Positions 1 through 7,696 of a stretch of DNA of 64,000 nucleotides are shown piece after piece. The DNA is from Streptomyces sp. NBC_00341. Lineage in GTDB: Bacteria; Actinomycetota; Actinomycetes; Streptomycetales; Streptomycetaceae. Location of the stretch: positions 7,440,001-7,504,000 of the forward strand of contig NZ_CP108002.1 in NCBI RefSeq assembly GCF_041435055.1. The letters run 5' to 3'. Numbering within the stretch: position 1 is the stretch's first letter; the number at the start of each line of letters is the position of its first letter. Made by a program: the position numbers and the translations under genes. The notes below the pieces were generated by a model. That model saw nothing but the letters and a program-made list of their open reading frames with translations. It did no database searches and was not told the origin of the DNA.

Positions 1-1133
1 CCGTCGGCGACGACGGCGAGTTCGAGGTCGATCAGGCGCAACTCACCGTCGGGGCGCACCATGACGTTGCCGGGGGTGAAGTCCCGCAGGACGCAGCCGT
101 GGGCGTGAGCCGCTTCGACCAGCTCCACCAGGCGTGCCACCTGGGCCAGGGCATCGACGCGGTAGCGCTCGCTCCCGACATCACGGAAGTGCTCGGCGAC
201 CCAGACCCGCAGGGGGACGCCCGGGATCTCGCTCTGGGCCAGGAACAGATGCCGGCCGTGCTCGAAGAGCGCCAGCGCCTCCGGCGCCAGCCCCGAGCCC
301 GTGAGTCTCTCCAGCGCACTGGCCTCGGCGCGCAGCCAGTCGCGGACATCGCGGCCGGAGGCGTCGGCCTCCACGTGCGGCCGGGTCTCCTTGATCACCA
401 CGGGGGCGCCGGTGGTGACATCGGTTCCCCGGTAGACGCCGCCCTTGTTGGTCTGCCGGATCGCCTCACGTACGGCGAAACGGCCTCCGAGCAGCACCGG
501 TCCGCTCGCCGCTTCCGCCGTACGCGGAGCCTCGGGCATTGAGGCGGGGAACGGGCAGGCCGCCCAGGAGGGCGGAGCGTAGTGACCGGTGCGCTCGTCC
601 TCCACGGGGTTTCCGTCGGGGTCCTCGATGCACCACACCAGCAGCCCCGACTCCGACAGCCGCTGCCGGCCGGCGAAGGCGCCGTAGCGGTAGTGCACCA
701 GGCTGTCCGCGGCGTAGGGCCGATCCGACAGGATGCGCGGTCCGGCCAGCCCTGCCGTGGCCCGGTGCAACTTCTGGGCGAGCCGGATCGCGTCGCTGTC
801 GGAGCGTGGGTAGACGGTGATGAACTTTCCCGAGCTTCCGCGGGGCGTGGAACGGGAGTTGAGCGCACTCACCTGGTCGAGCGACTGGGCGAACTTGAAC
901 GCGGACTCGTCGCGCAACAGCACGTCCAGGGACTTCGCGAGGACGGCGGGTGCGGAGGCGACCGTCGCCGACACATGGAGCTTCCAGCCCTGGGCGCGCC
1001 GGCTCCCCGACCACGGCACGACACGGCACCACATCTCGTCCGTATCGGCCGTCCAGCGTGCGATGGTGTCCGTCGCGTGCAGTGCTTCGCGGAGAAGGCT
1101 TCCCAGCCCGACCTCAGTTGCGTGGCTCGTCAT
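1..1133 (-). CDS. Class III/IV lanthipeptide synthetase (LanKC/LanL), 3' end beyond window
   Basis: Reading the minus strand from ATG 1133 gives an open frame of about 377 codons that leaves the window at base 1, so the C-terminal part is missing. The start is preceded by a GAGGGAG ribosome site. The protein starts MTSHATEVGLGSLLREAL and contains the lyase-domain signatures GWKLHVSA, SSGKFITVYP and HRATAGLAGPRILSDRPY. A protein-kinase-like domain follows, with the catalytic-loop text HGCVLRDFTPGNVMV and the metal-binding stretch LIDLELA. This order (phospho-Ser/Thr lyase, kinase, then a LanC-type cyclase outside the window) is that of enzymes that phosphorylate, eliminate and cyclise Ser/Thr/Cys in a precursor peptide. 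Class III and IV share these domains, so the cyclase would decide between them. I found no convincing precursor peptide in the 434 bases upstream. Confidence 0.85.
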   Translation of the reverse strand, partial: MTSHATEVGLGSLLREALHATDTIARWTADTDEMWCRVVPWSGSRRAQGWKLHVSATVASAPAVLAKSLDVLLRDESAFKFAQSLDQVSALNSRSTPRGSSGKFITVYPRSDSDAIRLAQKLHRATAGLAGPRILSDRPYAADSLVHYRYGAFAGRQRLSESGLLVWCIEDPDGNPVEDERTGHYAPPSWAACPFPASMPEAPRTAEAASGPVLLGGRFAVREAIRQTNKGGVYRGTDVTTGAPVVIKETRPHVEADASGRDVRDWLRAEASALERLTGSGLAPEALALFEHGRHLFLAQSEIPGVPLRVWVAEHFRDVGSERYRVDALAQVARLVELVEAAHAHGCVLRDFTPGNVMVRPDGELRLIDLELAVVAD

Positions 1134-1567
1134 CTGTCTCCCTCTCAACGGTGGGAACCGCTGATTGGAATGTGCCCACGTCACATGAGCTGCAACTCGC
1201 TGGCCTGCGGATTCACTTGACCGAGCGAGCGCGCGGCGTGCGTTTCGACGGGAGGGCGCCGCTCGGCGCGGAACAGCGCACTGACTCCAGCGCCGAGTGC
1301 GGCACGAGTGCGCGGTACGGGACCGCTGCCGGCGCGGGCGGGGCTGCCTCCGGCGAGGTCCGCGCCGGCACGCGGGTCGCCGGGTGGGCCGGGGCGGAGA
1401 TGGTGCGGCGACGAGGCCGACGGCTATCACGCCCTGTTCCGCGTCGCGTACGCCGTCAGTCAGGGGCGGGCATGTCGGCGGGCATTCGGCCTCAAGTTCG
1501 AGGCGGTCCTGACGGGGCGGCCGGGGCGGCGCTACCCTGCGCGGACGATCCTGCACTGGAGGTGCGC
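1134..1567. other. Intergenic region between lanthipeptide synthetase and GGT
   Basis: This is a divergent region of about 434 bases. On the plus strand a possible promoter for the GGT gene is CTGACG (1509-1514) and TACCCT (1533-1538), 18 bases apart. A short plus-strand peptide ending MSCNSLACGFT at 1220 is cysteine-containing, but it overlaps the synthetase gene on the other strand, has no good ribosome site and no leader-like helix. I do not call it a precursor. Nothing else is recognisable. Confidence 0.35.
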
Positions 1568-3376
1568 ATGCGACGTTCCGTCGCGCGGAATGTGTCGTTG
1601 TTAGGTGTTCTCGCCGCAGTGGTGTCGGTCGGGGCGGCTGCCCCGTCCTCGTCCGCGCCACCGGCCACGCCGACAGCCAAGTCCCCCGTCGCGGTGGGAT
1701 ACGGGGGAGCGGTCTCCAGCGTCGACGCCGACGCGACCGCCGCCGGTATCGAGGTGCTCCGCAAGGGCGGCAACGCGGTGGACGCGGCGGTGGCGACCGC
1801 GGCGGCGCTCGGGGTGACCGAGCCCTACTCGGCGGGGCTGGGCGGTGGCGGCTACTTCGTCCGCTACGACGCCAGGACCCGGACCGTGCAGACCATCGAC
1901 GGCCGGGAGACCGCACCGCACAGCGCGGACTCCTCGCTGTTCATGGAGAACGGGAAGCCCCTCGCCTTCGACGACGCCGTCACCAGCGGACTCGGCGTCG
2001 GCACGCCCGGCACCCCCGCCACCTGGGAGACCGCACTCGACACCTGGGGCAGCAAGTCGCTCCGGCAGGTGCTGAAGCCGGCCGAACGCCTCGCCCGGGA
2101 CGGTTTCGTCGTGGACAGCACGTTCCGGTCCCAGACGGAGGGCAATCAGGCCAGGTTCGCGGACTTCCCGGCGACCCGGAAGCTCTTCCTGCCCGGGGGG
2201 CAACTGCCGGTGGTCGGATCGGTGTTCAAGAACCCGGACCTGGCCCGTACCTATGACGAGATCGGCCACAAGGGGCTCGACGAGATCTACCGGGGCAAGC
2301 TGGCCGACGACGTCGTGCGCACGGTGCGCAATCCCCCCGTCGACCCCAGTTCTTCCCGGGTGGTACGGCCGGGCGATCTGACCACCAAGGACCTGCGCTC
2401 CTACCGGGCGCTGCGCCAGGCGCCGACGAAGACCGGCTACCGGGGGCTCGACGTGTACGGCATGGCGCCGTCCTCCTCCGGTGGTACGACGGTGGGCGAG
2501 GCGCTGAACATCCTCGAGTCGACCGACCTCTCGAAGGCGAGCGAGACGCAGTACCTGCACCGCTACATCGAGGCGAGCCGGATCGCGTTCGCCGACCGGG
2601 GCCGCTGGGTCGGTGACCCGAAGTTCGAGGACGTGCCGACGAAGGAGCTGCTCAGCCGGCGGTTCGCCGACTCACGGGAGTGCCTGATCAAGGACGACGC
2701 GGTGCTGACCAGCCCGCTCGCCCCGGGTGACCCCCGGCATCCGGCCGACTGCGCCACCGGCGGGAAGGCCGCGCCGACGACGTACGAGGGGGAGAACACC
2801 ACTCACCTGACGACCGCCGACAAGTGGGGCAACGTCGTCGCGTACACCCTGACGATCGAACAGACCGGCGGCAGCGGCATGACGGTGCCGGGGCGCGGCT
2901 TCCTGCTCAACAACGAGCTGACGGACTTCTCGTTCGCGCCCGCCGACCCGGCCGTCCACGACCCGAACCTGCCGGGTCCGGGCAAGCGGCCCCGGTCGTC
3001 GATCTCCCCGACCATCGTGCTCAAGCACGGACAGCCCGTACTGGCCCTGGGCTCGCCGGGCGGCGCCACGATCATCACCACCGTGCTGCAGTCGCTGATC
3101 GGCAAGGTCGACCGGGGGCTTCCGCTGGTGGACGCCATCGCGGCGCCCCGCGCCAGCCAGCGCAACGCCGCGAAGACGGAGCTCGAACCGGGGCTGTGGA
3201 ACAGCCCGGTGCGGGCGCGGCTCGAAGCGCTGGGGCACGTCTTCACGCCGAATCCGGAGATCGGCGCGGCGACGGGGGTGCAGCGGCTGCCGGACGGGCG
3301 CTGGCTCGCGGCCGCGGAGACGGAGCGCCGGGGCGGCGGTTCCGCGATGGTGGTGAGGCCCGCCGGACGGCCATGA
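1568..3376 (+). CDS. ggt: Secreted gamma-glutamyltransferase
   Basis: This is a 602-residue N-terminal-nucleophile hydrolase that cleaves gamma-glutamyl bonds of glutathione and related peptides outside the membrane. An N-terminal signal peptide (MRRSVARNVSLLGVLAAVV, then a Ser/Ala/Pro-rich stretch) is followed by the large subunit with GGNAVDAAVATAAALGVTEP and the GLGGGGYFV motif. The autocleavage and catalytic site is in GENTTHLTT, where the first Thr of TTH (about residue 411) should become the N-terminus of the small subunit. The downstream GSPGGATI glycine motif is present. ATG 1568 is chosen because GGAGG lies 6 bases upstream; an in-frame GTG at 1562 overlaps that site. Length and motifs fit an intact enzyme. 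Confidence 0.93.
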   Translation: MRRSVARNVSLLGVLAAVVSVGAAAPSSSAPPATPTAKSPVAVGYGGAVSSVDADATAAGIEVLRKGGNAVDAAVATAAALGVTEPYSAGLGGGGYFVRYDARTRTVQTIDGRETAPHSADSSLFMENGKPLAFDDAVTSGLGVGTPGTPATWETALDTWGSKSLRQVLKPAERLARDGFVVDSTFRSQTEGNQARFADFPATRKLFLPGGQLPVVGSVFKNPDLARTYDEIGHKGLDEIYRGKLADDVVRTVRNPPVDPSSSRVVRPGDLTTKDLRSYRALRQAPTKTGYRGLDVYGMAPSSSGGTTVGEALNILESTDLSKASETQYLHRYIEASRIAFADRGRWVGDPKFEDVPTKELLSRRFADSRECLIKDDAVLTSPLAPGDPRHPADCATGGKAAPTTYEGENTTHLTTADKWGNVVAYTLTIEQTGGSGMTVPGRGFLLNNELTDFSFAPADPAVHDPNLPGPGKRPRSSISPTIVLKHGQPVLALGSPGGATIITTVLQSLIGKVDRGLPLVDAIAAPRASQRNAAKTELEPGLWNSPVRARLEALGHVFTPNPEIGAATGVQRLPDGRWLAAAETERRGGGSAMVVRPAGRP

Positions 3377-3485
3377 CGAGCCGTCGATAACCGTACGCAG
3401 GGGGGTCGGCCGACCGCGGGGGAGCCGCGGCGGCCGGCCTCGGCGGTATTGACGCGGGCATGACTGGGGGGCATCTTGGCATCTC

Positions 3486-3505
3486 GGTAAGGAAACTTTC
3501 CTAAC
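3486..3505. promoter_or_regulatory. CsnR-like chitosanase operator
   Basis: GGTAAGGAAACTTTCCTAAC contains a perfect AGGAAA-C-TTTCCT inverted repeat (3490-3502), 21 bases before the start of the GH75 chitosanase gene. From memory of the literature, a palindrome of this type is bound by the ROK-family repressor CsnR upstream of Streptomyces chitosanase genes, with glucosamine oligomers relieving repression. No ROK regulator gene is visible in this window, so the regulator would act from elsewhere. Confidence 0.72.
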
Positions 3506-3522
3506 AGAAGGGCACCCCCACC

Positions 3523-4362
3523 ATGCGTATGCAAGCGCTTGCCCTCGCCGCAGCCTCCGGCGCCGCACTCCTCGCGGCCGGATCGCTGACACCGGCCGCC
3601 TCCGGCGGCTCCCTCACCCCCTCCACGGCAGCGCGGAACGCGCACCCGGGAGCGGTGCGCCTGGCGCCCGTCGCCCAGACCGCCCGGCTGTCCCACGACG
3701 GCCCCTCCAGCGGTTCCGGCTCCACCGCGGACGGCGCCTCCCGGGCCGGGGGGAAGCCGTCCGCCGGTATCAAGGAGGGCTCCGTCAGCGCGGCAGACCT
3801 GCTGGCCAAGGTCTCGTCGTGTTCGCAGATCTCTAACGGCAAGTACCGCACGGACGAGGAGACTTCGGCCACGGTGCCGGTCTGCGGCGCGAACGGCGCG
3901 GTGTTCTGGAAGGCCGACATGGACATCGACTGCGACGGGCAGGTGACCACGGCCTGCAACGAGGACACCGACCCCTGGTTCCAGGACGACACCGCGTTCC
4001 ACACCTCCGGCGACAAGCCGCTGAGCGCCGAGAAGCTGCCGTACGTCGTCGTGCCGAGCAGCAGCTCGATCTGGAACTACAGCAGTGCCGGGATCAAGGG
4101 CGGTGGCGTCGTCGCCGTCATCTACGGCGGCAAGGTGGAGTACGCCGTCGTCGGGGACACCGGCCCCGACAAGATCATCGGTGAGGCCTCGTACGCCACG
4201 GCGAAGGCCCTCGGAATCGACCCCGATCCGGAGACCGGCGGCGCCGAATCCGGCGTCACGTACATACTGTTCAAGAACTCGAAGGTGTCACCGATCGAGA
4301 GCCATGACGCCGCCGTGACCGCCGGGGACGCGCTTGCGAAGGAGTTCTTGCAGAACAACTAG
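3523..4362 (+). CDS. Secreted glycoside hydrolase family 75 chitosanase
   Basis: This 279-residue secreted protein should hydrolyse beta-1,4-glucosamine bonds in chitosan outside the cell. A signal peptide (MRMQALALAAASGAALLAAG) is followed by a low-complexity Ser/Gly/Ala linker up to about residue 85. The GH75-type domain then carries the acidic motif WKADMDIDCDG (about residues 128-138), QDDTAFHTS, LPYVVVPSSS, VVAVIYGGKVEYAVVGDTGP and the C-terminal VTYILFKNS. The four or so Cys residues fit an exported disulfide-containing enzyme. The CsnR-like palindrome just upstream agrees independently with this assignment. It stands alone, with a convergent gene downstream. Confidence 0.85.
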   Translation: MRMQALALAAASGAALLAAGSLTPAASGGSLTPSTAARNAHPGAVRLAPVAQTARLSHDGPSSGSGSTADGASRAGGKPSAGIKEGSVSAADLLAKVSSCSQISNGKYRTDEETSATVPVCGANGAVFWKADMDIDCDGQVTTACNEDTDPWFQDDTAFHTSGDKPLSAEKLPYVVVPSSSSIWNYSSAGIKGGGVVAVIYGGKVEYAVVGDTGPDKIIGEASYATAKALGIDPDPETGGAESGVTYILFKNSKVSPIESHDAAVTAGDALAKEFLQNN

Positions 4363-4404
4363 GGCACTGTCCGGTGGCCGTCCCCCGACGGCCGCTCCTC
4401 GGCG

Positions 4405-4438
4405 GTCGTCCCTCTGTGGTCGTCCCTCTGTGGTCGTC
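4405..4438. repeat. 14-bp tandem repeat, 2.4 copies
   Basis: The unit GTCGTCCCTCTGTG occurs twice back to back, followed by GTCGTC. It lies between the convergent chitosanase and methionine aminopeptidase genes and touches the last bases of the latter. It looks like a small replication-slippage repeat with no evident function. Confidence 0.7.
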
Positions 4439-5204
4439 ACAGTGCGGTCAGGATCCTGGGGCCTTCGTCCGTGATCGCCACCGTGTGCTCGGCGTGGGCG
4501 GCCCTGCTGCCGTCGGACGTGCGCAGCGTCCAGCCGTCCGGGTCGGTGCGGAAGGTGTCCAGGCCGCCGCCGAGCAGCATCGGTTCGATCGCCAGCACCA
4601 TGCCGTGCCGCAGTGGCATGCCGCGGCCCGGTCGTCCCTCGTTGGGGACGCCCGGGTCCTCGTGCATGGACCGGCCCACGCCGTGGCCGCCGAACCCCTC
4701 CAGGATGCCGTAGCCGGCCGTGCGGCAGACCCGGCCGATCGCGTGCGCGATGTCCCCGATCCGGTTGCCGACGACGGCCGCGGCGATGCCCGCGTCCAGC
4801 GCCGTGAACGCCGTCTCGATCAGCCGGGTGTCCGCGGGCCGGGCGCGGCCGACGGTGAAGCTGATCGCCGAGTCCCCGACCCAGCCGTCGAGCGTGGCGC
4901 CCGCGTCGACGCTCACCAGATCACCCTCGCGCAGCCGCAGGTCCGTCGGGATTCCGTGCACGACCGCGTCGTTGACGGACGTGCAGATCACGCCGGGGAA
5001 CGGGACCGGGGCGAAGTCCGGCCGGTAGTTCAGGAAGGGGGAGCCGGCGCCCGCCTCGCGCAGGACGTCGCGGGCCACCTCGTCGAGCTCGCGCAGCGAG
5101 ACGCCGGGCGCCGCCGCGGCCCGGGCGGCTGTGAGCACCTGCGCCACGATCCGGCCGGCCTCGCGCATGGCTTCGATGGACGTGTCCGTCTTGAGTTGCA
5201 CCAT
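4437..5204 (-). CDS. map: Type I methionine aminopeptidase
   Basis: This 255-residue metalloenzyme removes the initiator methionine from nascent proteins. The pita-bread-fold metal ligands are visible in order: Asp in VSVDAGA, Asp in GDSAISF, His in GHGVGRSMHEDP, Glu in LAIEPM and Glu in AEHTVAI. The substrate His is in NDAVVHGIP. Length is that of a short type I enzyme with no N-terminal zinc-finger extension, and in Streptomyces it would be a paralogue of the ribosomal-operon copy. A TATAGT hexamer ends 7 bases before the ATG, so the transcript may be leaderless. It is divergent from an XRE-type regulator across a 41-base gap, which suggests dedicated control. Confidence 0.93.
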   Translation of the reverse strand: MVQLKTDTSIEAMREAGRIVAQVLTAARAAAAPGVSLRELDEVARDVLREAGAGSPFLNYRPDFAPVPFPGVICTSVNDAVVHGIPTDLRLREGDLVSVDAGATLDGWVGDSAISFTVGRARPADTRLIETAFTALDAGIAAAVVGNRIGDIAHAIGRVCRTAGYGILEGFGGHGVGRSMHEDPGVPNEGRPGRGMPLRHGMVLAIEPMLLGGGLDTFRTDPDGWTLRTSDGSRAAHAEHTVAITDEGPRILTAL

Positions 5205-5211
5205 ACCAATT

Positions 5212-5239
5212 ACTATACCGGTTCAGGCGGTATTAGAAT
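5212..5239. promoter_or_regulatory. Divergent -10 elements flanking an inverted repeat
   Basis: The gap between map and the XRE gene holds the perfect inverted repeat ATACCG-N7-CGGTAT (5215-5233). On the minus strand TATAGT (5217-5212) ends 7 bases before the map ATG. On the plus strand TAGAAT (5234-5239) ends 6 bases before the XRE ATG. Both spacings suit leaderless transcripts, and the repeat overlaps or abuts both -10 boxes, as expected of an autoregulatory operator for the XRE protein. Confidence 0.5.
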
Positions 5240-5245
5240 GACGGC

Positions 5246-5515
5246 ATGGTACGAACACCCCTGACCCCGGAAGAGCACCTGCGCGGCGAGCGGCTCGGTC
5301 GTCTGCTCCGCGAGGCGCGCGGCAACCGCAGCATGGTCGACATCGCCCGCTGTGCCGGAATCTCGGCGGAGACGCTCCGCAAGATCGAGACCGGCCGCGC
5401 TCCCACCCCCGCCTTCTTCACCGTCGCGGCGCTGGCCGGGGCGCTCGGCCTCTCGATGGACGAGCTGCTCCTGCGCTGCGCGGCGGAACCGGCCGTCGTC
5501 CCGCTGGCGAGTTAG
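5246..5515 (+). CDS. XRE-family helix-turn-helix regulator
   Basis: This 89-residue protein is almost entirely a Cro/C1-type DNA-binding domain. The helix-turn-helix is MVDIARCAGISAETLRKIET (about residues 30-49), followed by the short helices AFFTVAALAGALGLSMDELL. It probably binds the inverted repeat in the gap it shares with map and controls both divergent genes; that target is inference. There is no ligand-binding or dimerisation extension. The start has no ribosome site but a TAGAAT hexamer lies 6 bases upstream, consistent with a leaderless message. Confidence 0.85.
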   Translation: MVRTPLTPEEHLRGERLGRLLREARGNRSMVDIARCAGISAETLRKIETGRAPTPAFFTVAALAGALGLSMDELLLRCAAEPAVVPLAS

Positions 5516-5594
5516 CCGAACCGGCTGCGGCCGGGGGCTGTTGGGGATTTCGGGCCGTGCGGCGGACCGGGCGCGAGGTGCGTAAGGTTGCGCC

Positions 5595-5975
5595 ATGAGT
5601 CTCCAGGATTTCGCGCGCAGTGAGTACGTCAGCCTCACCACGTACCGGAAGGACGGCACGCCCGTCGCCACCCCGGTCTGGGCGGCCGTCGGCGGGGACG
5701 AACTGCTCATCTGGACCAAGGCCGATTCATGGAAGGTCAAGCGGCTGCGCAAGGACCCCCGCGTCCTCGTCACGGTCTGTGACGTGCGCGGCCGGATCGC
5801 GGAGGGTGCCCCGAGCGCCGAGGGGACCGGACGACTGGTCGATGCCAAGGACATGAGCGCGGTGCGCAAGGCCATCGGCCGCAAGTACACCTGGAAGTAC
5901 TGGCTGCTCGACTACCCGGCGCTGGTCTTCCGGCTCGGCAAGCGGCCGCACACCGGGATCGCCATCACCTTCTGA
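5595..5975 (+). CDS. PPOX-class flavin/F420-dependent protein
   Basis: This 126-residue split-barrel protein belongs to the pyridoxamine 5'-phosphate oxidase-like superfamily, whose small actinobacterial members often use F420 or FMN. The family pattern is visible: YVSLTTYRKDGTPVATPVWAAV near the N-terminus, then LLIWTKADSWKVKRLRKDPRVLVTVCD, then the C-terminal KYWLLDYPALVFRLGKRPHTGIAI. The substrate is unknown. It is a single-gene unit with a hairpin (5999-6039) after it. Confidence 0.83.
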   Translation: MSLQDFARSEYVSLTTYRKDGTPVATPVWAAVGGDELLIWTKADSWKVKRLRKDPRVLVTVCDVRGRIAEGAPSAEGTGRLVDAKDMSAVRKAIGRKYTWKYWLLDYPALVFRLGKRPHTGIAITF

Positions 5976-5998
5976 ACGCCGGACGCGTGTGCCCCGCG

Positions 5999-6039
5999 TA
6001 GCAGGCCTACTCGTACAGGCCACTCGTACAGGCCTGCTA
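5999..6039. terminator. Inverted repeat after PPOX gene
   Basis: TAGCAGGCCT (5999-6008) pairs with AGGCCTGCTA (6030-6039) around a 21-base loop that itself contains two copies of ACTCGTACAGGCC overlapping the arms. It is a plausible terminator for the gene ending at 5975. There is no T-run, as is usual in this type of genome. Confidence 0.5.
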
Positions 6040-6148
6040 GTGGGCGCCCGCACCGCTACCGAAAAGAGCGCGTAGCCGTCCCGTAACACGCCTGCGGTCG
6101 AATGCCTGCGGACTGGAAGGCTCCAGCCGACGGCGGCCGAAGGCGGAA

Positions 6149-7495
6149 ATGACAGTGCATCAACCTGCGTTGTCCCTGGGTGAGTTCGCGCACTACCTGC
6201 GGTATCTGACGCGGCTGCTCGATCCCGCCCGGGGCTGGTACGGGGTCTTCTGCGCACGCGATCCGGAAGGGATGCGGGCCTGTCTGGAGGGCACCGAGAT
6301 CCCGCCCTGGGATGTGGTGGATTCGCTCCTGGTGGACCTCGCGACGGTACGCGGCGACGTGTTCGCCGACCGGGAGTCGGTGCGCGCAGCCGAGCTCCAC
6401 GCCACTTCGGCCGCCGCCCATGACCGCCGCCCCGGCGGGCGGCAGCAGCTCGTGGAGCGGCTGGAGCTGATGCTGCGGGAACAGGCACATGCCGCCCAGC
6501 GGCTGCGTGCGGCCCACGAGGGCGGCGCGGCGGGCGCGGTGGACGCCCAGGCGGCGGCCTGGGCCCGCGACGACCACGAACGCGCCGCCGCCCGCTGTGT
6601 GGAGCTGCGCCGACGGCTGGCGGCGGTACGGGACGCCGCCCCCGAAGTCGCGCCGCCGCCGGCCGCCCCGGCCCCCGCTGCGCCCGCGCCCGCCCCGGCG
6701 GCCCCCGGCCCGCCCGCTCCGTCCACCCCGGTCGCGCCCGCTCCGGATCCCGCCGCGCCCGCGTCGAATCCCACCCCCGCCCCCGCCGCACCCTTGCGCA
6801 GAAGGCCTCGCGGTGCCCGGTTCGCCGGTCTGGACGCGGATGAGGAAAGCCCCGCGTCCGCGGTGCCCGTCCTGCCCGTGCCGCCGGTGGCGGCCACCGT
6901 CCCGCGCGGGGCCCGGTTCGGCGGTGCGCCCGGCGTGGAGAAGGGCCCCGCAGAGGCCCCCGTGGACCCCGAGGCGGTGAAGGCCGCCCGGAACACCGTC
7001 GCGGCGCTGCTCCGGCTGCGGGCGGAGGGCCGCAGCGGGGAGGCGCACGGGGTGCTCTGCGAGGCGGCCGGCCGGCCCGCGGACCGGTTGCCGGTGCTCG
7101 CGGCCGAGCTTCAGCGGGCGGGGCTCGACGCGGACTGGGCCACCCTGCTGTGGGAGGTCTCCTCGCTGCCTCCGGCCGCACTCGCGGCAGCGGCCGCCGC
7201 GCTGTCCGAGGCGGGGCGGCCGGAGGACTGCGGCCGGCTGCTGCGCCAGGGCGTGGCGCGTCCGGCCGCCGAGATCGCCGACGCCGTGACCGCCCTCGAC
7301 CGGGCCGGCCGGGGCCCCCAGGCGCAGGCGCTGCTCGGCGCCTTCGTCCGGGTCCGGACACCGCAGGACGCGGCCAGGATCGCGGAGAGCGATCCGCGCC
7401 GCCTCGTACCGCAACTGCTGGCGGCGGCCCGGGGGGTGTCACCGGCGCGGGAGCGGGACGTGGTGCACGCGCTGAGGGTCGCGGGGATCGGTTAG
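6149..7495 (+). CDS. Hypothetical protein with Ala/Pro-rich linker
   Basis: I do not recognise a named family in this 448-residue protein. Residues 1-170 are helical and charged (LSLGEFAHYLRYLTRLLDPARGWYGVFCARDPEGMRACLEGTE is the ordered start), with a likely coiled coil in the Q/R/E-rich stretch to about 170. Residues about 170-215 are nearly all Ala and Pro, a flexible linker. The repeated motif RGARF (about 230 and 254) may be a short binding segment. The C-terminal 180 residues are Ala/Leu-rich with helical-repeat character (LLRLRAEGRS, LLRQGVARP, LLGAFVRVR). No signal peptide or membrane segment is seen. High GC and strong bias fit a normal resident gene. Confidence 0.7.
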   Translation: MTVHQPALSLGEFAHYLRYLTRLLDPARGWYGVFCARDPEGMRACLEGTEIPPWDVVDSLLVDLATVRGDVFADRESVRAAELHATSAAAHDRRPGGRQQLVERLELMLREQAHAAQRLRAAHEGGAAGAVDAQAAAWARDDHERAAARCVELRRRLAAVRDAAPEVAPPPAAPAPAAPAPAPAAPGPPAPSTPVAPAPDPAAPASNPTPAPAAPLRRRPRGARFAGLDADEESPASAVPVLPVPPVAATVPRGARFGGAPGVEKGPAEAPVDPEAVKAARNTVAALLRLRAEGRSGEAHGVLCEAAGRPADRLPVLAAELQRAGLDADWATLLWEVSSLPPAALAAAAAALSEAGRPEDCGRLLRQGVARPAAEIADAVTALDRAGRGPQAQALLGAFVRVRTPQDAARIAESDPRRLVPQLLAAARGVSPARERDVVHALRVAGIG

Positions 7496-7593
7496 GGCGG
7501 CTCGTAGGCCATCCGGCCGATCCCCCCGCGCTCCCCGGGCTGGACCGCACGGGTGTGAAACATGATCGACTCCGCTGGTTCACGGCGATGGTC

Positions 7594-7653
7594 TTGCCCC
7601 GCTGTGTGACGGGGCTTACGTTCTCCTCCTACGCACGTGTCTACGGGCGTAGA
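7594..7653 (+). promoter_or_regulatory. Promoter and TCTACG-N2-CGTAGA operator of the C-N hydrolase operon
   Basis: TTGCCC (7594-7599) and TACGTT (7617-7622) are 17 bases apart. The palindrome TCTACG-GG-CGTAGA (7640-7653) starts 17 bases after the -10 hexamer and is preceded by CTACGCAC. The same arrangement lies before the dihydropyrimidinase gene at 11011-11070. A repressor bound here would block early transcription. The two sites define a small regulon for pyrimidine/hydantoin breakdown. Confidence 0.65.
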
Positions 7654-7696
7654 AACTGCCAAGAGGCTCTCTGACGCCGCGTCGAAGGAGCAGCTC

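Noticed and set aside
1171..1220. Short cysteine-containing peptide MSCNSLACGFT as a lanthipeptide core
   Set aside because: It is the end of a longer open frame that overlaps the synthetase antisense, with no leader-like sequence or ribosome site.
950..1567. N-terminal extension of the GGT frame upstream of 1568
   Set aside because: It overlaps the lanthipeptide synthetase on the other strand, and the signal peptide and ribosome site place the start at 1568.
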